From Pseudomonadota bacterium (lineage in GTDB: Bacteria > Desulfobacterota > Desulfovibrionia > Desulfovibrionales > Desulfovibrionaceae): a stretch of 54,542 nucleotides of DNA. The notes below the pieces were generated by a model, which made no database searches, was not told the origin of the DNA, and was given only the letters and a program-made list of their open reading frames with translations. The position numbers and the translations under genes are program-made. The DNA is taken from the NCBI GenBank assembly GCA_023403845.1, contig JAEYDL010000034.1, positions 1 to 54,542 of the forward strand, in the 5' to 3' direction. Below, piece after piece: positions 36,640 to 44,888 of the stretch (its first letter is position 1; every line of letters starts with the position of its first letter).

Positions 36640-36988
36640 CATCAAGCATTCCACCACCAAAACCTTTTCTCCGGAATTGAACGACGCGTTGGAAAGCTAT
36701 CAGTTCCCGGGCAATGTCCGCGAACTGGCATATCTGGTTGAACGCCTCATCATTCTTTCACCGGGCAATGTCATTGAGAAACAATATTTTTCCGACAACA
36801 CTCTTCCGGTAAAATCGGACGCCATCCTTTCGCTGAAAGAGGCCCTGGCCCAAACGGAGCGTGAACTGCTGCTGAAGGCGAAACGGCAATACAAAACCAC
36901 ACGGGCCATGGGCAAGATTCTGGGGGTGAGTCATGTCACCATTGCCCAGAAGCTGAAACAGTACGGCATGGCACAGAAGGACGACTGA
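36640..36988 (+). pseudogene. C-terminal remnant of a sigma-54 enhancer-binding regulator
   Basis: From about 36640 the frame reads as the end of a sigma-54 AAA+ domain (FSPELNDALESYQFPGNVRELAYLVERLIILSPGNVI) followed by a complete Fis-type helix-turn-helix (TTRAMGKILGVSHVTIAQKLKQYGM). The Walker A and B motifs and the GAFTGA loop are absent, and the preceding 100 codons match nothing. The open frame begins at 36503 without a ribosome site. It is most likely a broken regulator left at the edge of the island; a short DNA-binding product is possible but unsupported. Confidence 0.8.
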
Positions 36989-37293
36989 ACACGCGCCTTG
37001 TCGGAGGACTGCATGAAACTGCCGGTTACGCGGGCAGCCTTTTCCCCTGTCAGGCATGAAGCCGCCAGAAGGCGTATCAAGACAAGCACAGTCCTCTCCT
37101 GCCTGCGTGCCGGCGAAGCCGGCGTCCCGCGTCTGCGCAGCCGCATCATGAAACGCGGCTCTCCCCGAACCGCAAGGCAGTCGTAACCCGTCTCCTCTTG
37201 CCATCAGCATGTTCCCTGTGCAAAATAAAGGAGACTGGAAAAGATGTACGGGCACGGCATGTTGTTCATGACGGTTCGCGGAGAGGAAAGAAC
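36989..37293. other. Intergenic region before the two-component genes
   Basis: No supported gene. A GCCGGC-GAA-GCCGGC hairpin lies at about 37108-37122, and the leader ends in GAGAGGAAAG before the 37294 start. A 62-codon open frame at 36998 follows GGAGGA but has no family resemblance. Confidence 0.4.
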
Positions 37294-38001
37294 ATGGAAT
37301 CTGTCGAAAAAAGGTATCGTATTCTGGTCGTGGATGACGACAGGAAATTGTGTGCGCTGGTCCGGGACTATCTTGCCGCCTACGGCATGGAATGCGAATG
37401 CGTCTATGACGGCAGCACCGGGCTGGCCAGAGCCTCCGAAGGCTGCTTCGACGCCGTGCTGCTGGACATGATGCTCCCCGGTCTGGACGGGCTGGCCGTA
37501 CTGAAGCAGCTGCGCTCCAGAAACGAACATGTGCCCGTGGTCATCATCTCCGCCCAGACGGACGTGAGCGACAGGATCATAGGACTGGAACTGGGCGCCG
37601 ACGACTATGTCCCCAAGACCTTCTCTCCCAGGGAGCTTCTGGCCCGTCTGCGCGCAGTGATGCGGCGCACGCGTCCCTCCACCGCGGAACCGGAGGAAGA
37701 GCACAGTCTTTCCATTCGCGGACTGGTCATGAACAACGACGGCATGGAAGCCAGTCTGGAAGGACGCAATCTGGAGCTGGGCACGATGGAATTTCGTCTC
37801 CTGTACCTGCTGGCATCCCATCCGGGACACGTCTTCACGCGGGAAAGCCTGCTGGAAGGGATCGCCGGCCGCTGGTACGACGGGTTCGACCGCTCCATCG
37901 ACATGCATATTTCCTCCCTGCGCAGAAAACTCGGCGATTCGCCCCGCAGTTCCCGCTGGATACGGACCGTGCGCGGTAATGGCTACATGTTCGTCAAATA
38001 A
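37294..38001 (+). CDS. OmpR/CpxR-like response regulator
   Basis: A 235-residue response regulator: receiver with Asp in AVLLDMMLPGLDG and a winged-helix OmpR domain (LGTMEFRLLYLLASHPGHVFTRESLLEGI; SLRRKLGDSPRSSRWIRTVRGNGYMF). The near-invariant Lys-Pro of the receiver (usually LPKPF) reads VPKTF, so the usual cis-proline is lost. Start 37294 is set by GAGAGGAAAG. It pairs with the kinase 74 bases downstream and precedes the selenoprotein locus, a plausible but unproven target. Confidence 0.93.
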   Translation: MESVEKRYRILVVDDDRKLCALVRDYLAAYGMECECVYDGSTGLARASEGCFDAVLLDMMLPGLDGLAVLKQLRSRNEHVPVVIISAQTDVSDRIIGLELGADDYVPKTFSPRELLARLRAVMRRTRPSTAEPEEEHSLSIRGLVMNNDGMEASLEGRNLELGTMEFRLLYLLASHPGHVFTRESLLEGIAGRWYDGFDRSIDMHISSLRRKLGDSPRSSRWIRTVRGNGYMFVK

Positions 38002-38075
38002 GAGATCTGTCATCCCGACACGATGGACCTTTCGGGCAGCTGCGCGCCCGGGTCCGCAGCCGAGGAAGGGGAATC

Positions 38076-39551
38076 ATGCGTCTCTACTCCAAGTTCATCG
38101 TTTGGGCTGCCCTGAACATCGTCTGGCTGGCGACCCTGCTCGGGGCGCTGCTGGCCTGGGGCGTTCTGCGGGCGGATGGGCGATTCCCCCATGCCATCTT
38201 TCAGGGCGGCATCAATTCCGCCATGCAGATGGTGGCCGTGAACCTGCAGTACAAGTCCGTGGGCATGTGGGAACGGGTGCTGGAACAATACGGGCGCTCC
38301 TACGGAATCAAGTTCATGATTCATTCGCTGGACCCGGAAGATCCGATTCCGGGTACGCCTGAATTTCCGCAAGAGGTTCTGGACACGGCATGGAGGATTC
38401 CCCGCCCGCGCATGGAACTCTGCCCCGGCCCGCAGGATTCGGTTCCGATCGACGAACGGATGGAAATAGAGAGCGGTTTCCTGCCTTCCCTGAACGCCCT
38501 GTTCCTCAAGAGCGGCGGCGAGTACTGGTACGGGCGGCCCGCCATCATTCCCGACGACATCTATGAGCTGCATTATGTACTGCTGGCGGCTGTCTCCCCT
38601 TCCCTGACCGGCAACGGCATGTTCTTCCGCGTGGGCGAGGCTCTTGGCCTGGTGGCCCTCTGTCTGGTGCTGAGTTTTTTGTGGTGGTGGCCGTTCGTAC
38701 TGTACATCACCAGACCCATGGAGCGAATCACGCGCAAGGCCGAAGACGTCGCGGCCGGCAACTTCTCGCTGACCGAGAATGAACAGGGCGCGGAACAGCC
38801 CCTGTTCTCCCTGAGCCGAAAAGACGAAATAGGACGACTGGCCTGCGCCCTGAACAGCATGTCCGGACAGCTTATCCGCCAGATGTGCGGCCAGCGCCGG
38901 TTCATCAGGCATATCGCCCATGAGCTGGGCGCGCCGCTGGCCCGGGCCAAGTTCGGCCTCGTGGTGCTTGAAGACCGTCTGGACGGAGAGAACGCATGGC
39001 GTGCGGGACAGGTCATGGAAGAAGTGGAACAAGTGACGGAGCTTGTAGAGGACGTGCTGGCCTACCTGCGCTCCGAGGGACTGCCGCGCCGCCCCCGGCT
39101 TGAAGCCTTCACCCCCGGAGAAAGCATCCGCAAGCTTGTATCGGAGGAGGCCCGCGGCGTTCCGGTGGAACTGCGTCTTCCCTCCGACCTTCCGCCTATC
39201 CTTGCTGACCGGGAATGCTTCCAGCGCGCTCTGGGCAACGCGCTGCGCAATGCCGTGCGCTATGCTTCGGCCTACGGACCTGTTTCCGTATCCGCGGAAA
39301 CGCGCGACCGCTACCTGCTTGTTCGGGTAGCCGATCACGGTCCCGGCGTATCTCCGGGAGAGCTGGCCCATCTGACGGAACCGTTCTTCCGGGGCAGGAG
39401 CGCCGAATCGCATCCCGGAGGATCAGGCCTTGGCCTGTCCATAGTCAAATACTGCGTCGACAGCTGTCGTGGCCGGCTTGAGTTCAGCAACCTGACGCCG
39501 CAGGGATTCCGTGTCGACCTCTTCTTTCCCCTTGACGAAACGGATCACTGA
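38076..39551 (+). CDS. CpxA-like sensor histidine kinase
   Basis: A 491-residue envelope sensor: first TM helix (about 8-30), a periplasmic domain of ~150 residues, second TM (about 191-212, EALGLVALCLVLSFLWWWPFVLY), HAMP (ITRPMERITRKAEDVAAGNF), HisKA with RHIAHELGAPLARAKF and a HATPase with NALRNAVRYA, DHGPGV and SGLGLSIV. The H-box reads HELGAPL where HELRTPL is common. The architecture resembles CpxA, which watches envelope damage or redox stress. Likely cognate to the preceding regulator. Confidence 0.92.
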   Translation: MRLYSKFIVWAALNIVWLATLLGALLAWGVLRADGRFPHAIFQGGINSAMQMVAVNLQYKSVGMWERVLEQYGRSYGIKFMIHSLDPEDPIPGTPEFPQEVLDTAWRIPRPRMELCPGPQDSVPIDERMEIESGFLPSLNALFLKSGGEYWYGRPAIIPDDIYELHYVLLAAVSPSLTGNGMFFRVGEALGLVALCLVLSFLWWWPFVLYITRPMERITRKAEDVAAGNFSLTENEQGAEQPLFSLSRKDEIGRLACALNSMSGQLIRQMCGQRRFIRHIAHELGAPLARAKFGLVVLEDRLDGENAWRAGQVMEEVEQVTELVEDVLAYLRSEGLPRRPRLEAFTPGESIRKLVSEEARGVPVELRLPSDLPPILADRECFQRALGNALRNAVRYASAYGPVSVSAETRDRYLLVRVADHGPGVSPGELAHLTEPFFRGRSAESHPGGSGLGLSIVKYCVDSCRGRLEFSNLTPQGFRVDLFFPLDETDH

Positions 39552-39574
39552 GCATGTCTGCGACGGAACGGCAG

Positions 39575-39608
39575 AGACGGCGCTCCTTCAGGAGAAGGAG
39601 CGCCGTCT
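39575..39608. terminator. Strong hairpin after the sensor kinase gene
   Basis: A perfect 14-bp stem (39575-39588 with 39595-39608, loop CAGGAG), 24 bases after the stop codon. No long T-run follows. It separates the two-component operon from the selenoprotein locus. Confidence 0.65.
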
Positions 39609-39916
39609 TCCGTCTCAGGGAATTGTAAAATGAACTAGAGATTTTTTTACAAAAAAATATATGAACATCAAACGGGCTTTACACTGTGATGTCATGATTC
39701 GAACAATCTTGAGAAAAACAGCGCAAGAACGTGCTGCCGGATATCCTCCGCAGGGCACGGGCATTTCCTGAAAAAGACAGACCGGTTCCCTTTGGAGAAG
39801 CGGCGGCCACTTTTTCAGAATACCCGGCCGAAGAGGCACATTTCGGCATTCGTTAATGGCAGCGACCGCCCAGCCGGTCGCAATCCCGCATCCGATCTTT
39901 TCAGAAGGAGGAAAAG
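39609..39916. other. Leader/promoter region of the selenoprotein gene
   Basis: AT-rich around 39630-39665, then GC-rich. I found no convincing -35/-10, -24/-12 or tandem CpxR-type half-sites. The ribosome site AGAAGGAGG ends eight bases before the start. Confidence 0.4.
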
Positions 39917-41665
39917 ATGTTCAGGTCATTCGGAAAAATGATGCTGTCCCTCATGGGCGCAGCGCTGCTCGCCGCGCCGGCCTACGCGGCTCCCGCCGTG
40001 CAGCAGTGGGAACTTGTGCGCCCCGACGGGGTCGTCATTACCGATCCCATCAACATCAATGCCCATCCGGCGTCGCTCGACGGCAAAACCGTGGTCCTGC
40101 GCTGGTCGAGCAAACCCAACGGCGACATTATGATGAACCGTGTGGGCGAACTTATCCAGCGCGACTTTCCCAAGGCGAAAGTCGTCAAATCCTGGGAAAA
40201 TCAGCCCAAGGAATCCCTGCTTGCGGCCGGCTGGAGCGCCAACCGCGCCAAGAGCGCCAAAATGGCTTCCGCCATCCGTGATCTGAAGCCCGACCTGGTG
40301 GTCGGCGGCCAGGGCGACTGAGGCTCCTGCACTTCATGGCTGGTAGTTGACCAGCTCCAGATTGAAAAACTCGGCATCCCCACCCTGACCATCGTCACCT
40401 CCGCCTTCTCCAGCCTCGCCGACAATACGGCTGCCGGGGACGGCGCTTCCAACTGGTGCAAGTCCGTCATCGAACACCCCGTGGGCGGCATCAGCGCCGA
40501 ACAGGTCCGCGCCAACGTGGACAAGATATGGCCGGACATCAAGTCCAAGCTCGCGGGCTGGAAACCGCAGCCCATCACCCGGGCTGCCCAGCAGAAGCCC
40601 TATCCCCTGAAGACGTTCAAGGTGAAGGGAGACGAGGCCAGTGTGAGCGAACTCATGTTCAAGCGTCGCTACACCCTGAGCCTGCCCGTCATTCTTCCCA
40701 CGAAGGAACGCGTAGAAAAGATGCTTGCCGGAACGACCCGCGCGCCTTCCGAAGTGCTCGGCAAGGTCGGTCCCCGCGACGGCATCCTGACCGTGGAACT
40801 CGTGGCCGTTCACGCCGTCATGGCCGGCTGCAAGCCCGAGTACATGCCCGCCATCATCGCCGCCTGCGAGGCCATGCTTGATCCAAAGGTCAACTGGCAG
40901 GGCTGCAACACATCCACCGGCTCTCTGGGCATCCTGCTCATCTACAACGGTCCCATCGTGAAGAAGCTCGGCATCGCCAGCGGCATGGGCGCGGCAGGAG
41001 CCAGCCAGCCGGTCAACAACCGCATCGGCTACTGCCTCTCCCTGATCGCCGAAGTGGTCGGCGGCTCTCGTCCGGGCGTGGACATGTCCAACCTCGGCGC
41101 GCCCAGCGATATTGTCGCCTGGGTCGTGGGCGAAGCCGAAGATCACCTGCCCGCCGGCTGGGATTCCTTCGCCGTATCACGCGGTTTCAAGAAGGAAGAC
41201 AGCGTGGTCACCGCCGCCGGCGTTTATCCCGGCGTGAACCATATGGACCATACAGCCAGAACGCTGGATGAATACCTGGAAGACTGGCGTACCGTAAGCG
41301 GCAACGGCGGCGTCTTCCGCGCCTTCATCGGCTATTCCAATGCGGACAAGGTGGATATCTGCCCCACGATCATCTTCAGCCCCGAGCTGCTGCGCTTCGC
41401 CTCGGACAACAAGCTGGACCGCGCGGCTTTCCAGAAGCGTTTCTGGGAAAAGACCTCCCTGCCGCTCAAGTGGGTCAGCGGGCTGCGTGAAGATCAGAAG
41501 AAACTGTTCGCCAAGACCTATAACCTGACCCTGACCCCCGATACCATGATCCCCAAGGCCATGGCTCCGGAAAACTTCAACTTCGTCGTTTCCGGCGGCA
41601 TGGGCAAGCATGCCCATGCGTTCACTCCCTTCGGCGGTTACGCCAGCAGGGTGATCGGAAACTAG
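39917..41665 (+). CDS. Exported UGSC-family selenoprotein with in-frame TGA (Sec135)
   Basis: Read through the TGA at 40319-40321 this is one 582-residue protein; without read-through it is a 134-residue stub and an out-of-context 394-codon frame in the same phase. Residues 1-24 are a Sec signal peptide (ending AYA, no twin arginine). Residues ~30-215 are a UGSC-type domain: the TGA falls at the U of U-G-S-C (Sec135 to Cys138), after DLVVGGQGD and before TSWLVVDQLQIEKLGIPT. Residues ~240-582 are a second domain (LPVILPTKERVEKML; VHAVMAGCKPEYMP) shared with the next gene. A SECIS-like hairpin follows the TGA. Probably a periplasmic redox protein; substrate unknown. Confidence 0.9.
40319..40355 (+). 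promoter_or_regulatory. Sec UGA codon and bacterial SECIS-like hairpin
   Basis: TGA at 40319-40321, then GCTGGT (40339-40344) pairs with ACCAGC (40350-40355) around loop AGTTG. The loop begins 23 bases after the UGA and has G at its second position, matching the usual bacterial SECIS limits as I recall them (loop about 16-37 bases downstream, G in the first two loop bases). TTCA/TGAA (40333-40336 with 40363-40366) could extend the stem. Confidence 0.75.
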
Positions 41666-41676
41666 CGTTCATACGC

Positions 41677-41712
41677 AGGGCGTCCCGGCAGCGTGTTGCG
41701 CCGGGACGCCCT
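41677..41712 (+). terminator. Hairpin between the selenoprotein gene and its paralogue
   Basis: A perfect 13-bp stem (41677-41689 with 41700-41712). No T-run follows, so it may only partly stop transcription or stabilise the upstream message. Confidence 0.6.
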
Positions 41713-41770
41713 CCTGTCCTCAATGGAAACGGCGCCCCATCCCGGAGCGTCTTGATCAAGGAGTCTGCCC

Positions 41771-42955
41771 ATGCGCGGCATGAAACTGTTCTGTCTGGTC
41801 GGAGCGCTGCTCCTGCTTCCCCTGTCGGCCACGGCCGCGGAAGTGGAAGTGTATAATCCCGCCGGCGTCCGCACCGACGGCAAGCATGTGGATTTTTTCA
41901 TCCGCAAGAGCATGGATGAACAGAAGATAACGGTCCCGCCGCTGTCCAACCGTTTCACTCCCGGCACAACGGAAAAAATTCAGGTCAAGGACAACGCCGA
42001 AACGGAAATCAACCGGCTGTTTCTCCTGCGTGGCTGGAGCGACGGACTGCCCATCATCCTGCCCACGCCCGAACGTGTGGAAAAGATGCTGGAAGGAACC
42101 GACTATGCCCCCGAGGACGTCATCGCCACGCTGAAACCCCTCGACGGTCAGGCCACAGTGGAAAAGCTGGCGGTCAACGCGGTCATGGCGGGATGCCGCC
42201 CGGAACATTTTCCCTTCCTCATCGCCGCGGTAAGCGCTCTCGCCAGCAACGGCTTCGATCAACTCGGCCCGGCCACGACCACCGGCTATGAAACGCACAT
42301 GATGCTCATCAGCGGCCCGGCGGCCAGACAGATTGATCTCAATTCCGGAACCGGAACTCTGGGCCGCGGGGTGCACGGCAATGCGGCGCTGGGCCGTGCC
42401 TTCCATCTCGCCGTTCAGAACATCGGCGGCAGCGTGCCCGGCGTGACGGACATGTCCAATCACGGCAACCCCGGTGAATTCGCCATGTGTGCGGTGGAAA
42501 ACAGCGACGCCAATCCGTGGAGTCCCATCCACATGACGGAGGGCTACCCCGAACTGTCCAACGTGGTGAACGTGGCCGCCGTGGGCAGCGTGGTGCAGAT
42601 CATTCATATCGGCATCACCAACGAGCAGCTTCTTGATCTTGTCGCTCGCGCCATGGAACCCCATCGCAAGTGGCGTCCTGCGGGAATCTGGCTGATGCCG
42701 CCGGATACGGCCAAAGAACTGTTCAAGGCCGGCTACACCATTGATTCCCTGATCGCCGAGATCAACAGGCGTCTCGGACCTGACAAGGCCCCGTCCGAGA
42801 TGAAAATCATGGTGACCGGAGGCCCCGGAGAAAAGAATCTGGTTCTGGAAGGCTGGTATGCCATGAAGAACCTCACCCATAAGGAAGTAGAACTTCCGGC
42901 CATGTGGGATACACTTGTCGAAGAGGCCAGGGCCGACCTGACCCCGGGCAGGTAA
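41771..42955 (+). CDS. Exported paralogue of the selenoprotein C-terminal domain
   Basis: A 394-residue uncharacterised protein with a Sec signal peptide (to about residue 23, ATAAE). From about residue 80 it matches the second domain of the preceding selenoprotein: GLPIILPTPERVEKMLEGT, TVEKLAVNAVMAGCRPEHFPFLIAAV, GTLGRGVHGNAALGRAFHLAVQNIGG and a C-terminal MVTGGPGEKN. There is no UGSC domain; a unique stretch of ~60 residues takes its place. The conserved AVMAGC cysteine is present in both proteins. The two genes are adjacent and likely co-expressed, so the products may form one periplasmic complex. I know no function for this domain. Confidence 0.75.
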   Translation: MRGMKLFCLVGALLLLPLSATAAEVEVYNPAGVRTDGKHVDFFIRKSMDEQKITVPPLSNRFTPGTTEKIQVKDNAETEINRLFLLRGWSDGLPIILPTPERVEKMLEGTDYAPEDVIATLKPLDGQATVEKLAVNAVMAGCRPEHFPFLIAAVSALASNGFDQLGPATTTGYETHMMLISGPAARQIDLNSGTGTLGRGVHGNAALGRAFHLAVQNIGGSVPGVTDMSNHGNPGEFAMCAVENSDANPWSPIHMTEGYPELSNVVNVAAVGSVVQIIHIGITNEQLLDLVARAMEPHRKWRPAGIWLMPPDTAKELFKAGYTIDSLIAEINRRLGPDKAPSEMKIMVTGGPGEKNLVLEGWYAMKNLTHKEVELPAMWDTLVEEARADLTPGR

Positions 42956-42969
42956 CCATCCTGTCAGAT

Positions 42970-43010
42970 ATGCGAAAGGCCCTCATGGACAATGTGAGGG
43001 CCTTTCGCAT
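42970..43010. terminator. Bidirectional terminator
   Basis: A perfect 16-bp stem (42970-42985 with 42995-43010) between the convergent paralogue and cyclase genes. Confidence 0.75.
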
Positions 43011-43045
43011 GCGGTTTGCCTGTCCCGCATTTTCTCTCGGTCGGC

Positions 43046-43750
43046 TCATTCCTCCACAAGGGCGACGGCCCGCACAGGGGAACCGGTGCATCCCGTGAGT
43101 CTGAGAGGCAATGCCGTGCAGAAAAATCTCCTGCCCACAAGCGGCTCCGTGTTGGCGACGCCTTCAATAATGGCGATATTCCGTTCCAGGATGGCCCGAT
43201 GAACAGGCCGCTCGCTTGTCCGGCGGTCATCCACGGTCGGAGCGTTGACCCCGATGGCCCGGGGAGCAAGCGAAGCGAGGAAGGCCACGCAGTCCGGCGT
43301 CAGAAACGGCGCGTCGAAATAGGCCGGGGTTCCGGCATGGCGGTCATGCCCGGTGTGCAGGAGGATAAAAGCCCCGGCAGGCACATCGGCCGGAGTCAGC
43401 CCGACCGCTTCAAGCGCCCGCCGTGCGGAAGCCTCATCCAGAGCCTGATACGGTCTGCCGGGCGTGAAGTCGAGACAGACTCCGGGCATCATGAAGAGGC
43501 TTGAAATATCCACTTCGTCGATGGTCAGTCCCCCGGGAACGAAATGAATGGGGGCATCCATGTGCGTTCCCGTATGATCGTTCATCCCGAACCAGGTCAT
43601 CTGAAAACTGAGACCGTCCTCGAAGACATCGCCGTGCTTCCTGAGCAGACGGATTTCCGGAGCGGGCAGTCCGGGAGAAGGCGTTTCCGCGTTCAGGGGC
43701 AGAGTCAGATCGACCATATGCCAGTTATGGGTCGGAAAGGCGGCGTGCAT
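43046..43750 (-). CDS. Cyclase-family (kynurenine formamidase-like) hydrolase
   Basis: A 234-residue metal-dependent hydrolase. The family metal motif is clear (HTGTHMDAPIHF), with LTLPL, LLHTGHD and IGVNAPTVDD. Members open amides, lactones or imides. Start 43750 follows GGGAGG; the frame runs further upstream without support. It is the last gene of the minus-strand lyase-dehydrogenase operon, 205 bases after the dehydrogenase, so it may open a lactone or remove a side product of that pathway (inference). Confidence 0.88.
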   Translation of the reverse strand: MHAAFPTHNWHMVDLTLPLNAETPSPGLPAPEIRLLRKHGDVFEDGLSFQMTWFGMNDHTGTHMDAPIHFVPGGLTIDEVDISSLFMMPGVCLDFTPGRPYQALDEASARRALEAVGLTPADVPAGAFILLHTGHDRHAGTPAYFDAPFLTPDCVAFLASLAPRAIGVNAPTVDDRRTSERPVHRAILERNIAIIEGVANTEPLVGRRFFCTALPLRLTGCTGSPVRAVALVEE

Positions 43751-43955
43751 CCTCAACCTCCCTTGCGATTTGTCCCTCCTCATGATGCGGCCGCCGTTTC
43801 GACCGCCGGGGGGAGCGTTCCCCGATTGACATTCGCCACGGATCGGCAAGGCGAACAAGAGAAGCCTTCCGGGATGGCTCCAGCCCGCCCGAAAGGCTTC
43901 CTCTCCAAAAAACGGGAATGCGCCGCAAGCGGATGCCGTTCGCGGCGCGTTCGTC

Positions 43956-44822
43956 TTATTCCATTTCCAGCGTCTTGTAGACGGAGAAGAAGTCGGCCTG
44001 ACCAAGTCCGGCGTCGGAGGTCTTCTTCAGGATATCGCGGGCCAGCGTGAACATGGGCATCTTCTGGTTGACGGAATCGGCCATTTCCACGCCAAGACGC
44101 ACGTCCTTGAGAGCCAGATCGACCGCAAACCGGGGCTGATCGAAGATTTCATCATAGACCAGTTCCCCGATCCCCGCGAACTGATAGGAATACGCGCCGG
44201 TGTTGGGGCAGTTGGCGATGAAGGCTTCCTTGGAAATGCCCATCTTCTTCGCGAGCTTGATGCCTTCGGTCACGATGATCATGTTGCTCATGCCCATGCA
44301 GTTGGTGATGAGCTTGAAGGCCTCGGCGGCGGTCACGGTTCCCATGTAGGTGGGATGCCCCATCTTTTCAAGCAGAGGTTCCCTGAACTTGTCGTAGATT
44401 TCCTTTTCGCCGCCGGCAAAAAGCGGCGTATCCCCGGCGGCGGCCACGGCGGGACCCTTGCCCATGGGGATGACCAGATAATGCAGACCGCGAGCCTGAG
44501 CTTCCTTTTCGAAACGCACGACGCTGGGGATGTCCAGCGTGCTCAGGTCGAAGTGCGCGGCGCCCGCCTTCATGTTGTCGAACACGCCGTCCTTGCCGAG
44601 CAGAACGCCTTCCACGTCCTTGGGCATGGGCAGACAGGTCACGCAGGCATCGACCTGAGAAGCCAGATCCGCAACGGACGTGGCGGCGGAAGCGCCAAGT
44701 TCAACGAAACGCTGTACGGTGGCAGGATTGATGTCGTAGATCACTACATCGCCGCCGCGCTTGATCAGGTTGGCGCAGATGCCTCCGCCCATTTTGCCGA
44801 GTCCGATAAAACCGAATTTCAT
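43956..44822 (-). CDS. Beta-hydroxyacid dehydrogenase, copy 1
   Basis: A 288-residue NAD(P)-dependent dehydrogenase of the 3-hydroxyisobutyrate/tartronate-semialdehyde reductase family: FIGLGKMGGGICANLIKRG, DLSTLD and the catalytic lysine region AAEAFKLITN. The substrate loop, normally DAPVSGG, reads VIPMGKGP in both copies here, so the preferred acid probably carries a different polar group. YihU, the sulfolactaldehyde reductase, belongs to the same family, which fits a sulfonate pathway but does not prove it. Confidence 0.9.
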   Translation of the reverse strand: MKFGFIGLGKMGGGICANLIKRGGDVVIYDINPATVQRFVELGASAATSVADLASQVDACVTCLPMPKDVEGVLLGKDGVFDNMKAGAAHFDLSTLDIPSVVRFEKEAQARGLHYLVIPMGKGPAVAAAGDTPLFAGGEKEIYDKFREPLLEKMGHPTYMGTVTAAEAFKLITNCMGMSNMIIVTEGIKLAKKMGISKEAFIANCPNTGAYSYQFAGIGELVYDEIFDQPRFAVDLALKDVRLGVEMADSVNQKMPMFTLARDILKKTSDAGLGQADFFSVYKTLEME

Positions 44823-44888
44823 GTTTTCCTCCGATGGATACAGGGAATATTCCCTTGTTTGTCGTATTGCGTCCAGACCGAAACGGTC

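Noticed and set aside
40319..40321. Reading the TGA as a true stop or nonsense mutation, giving a 134-residue protein and a pseudogene
   Set aside because: The TGA falls exactly on the U of U-G-S-C, both sides belong to one domain, and a SECIS-like hairpin follows; a random mutation would not produce this.
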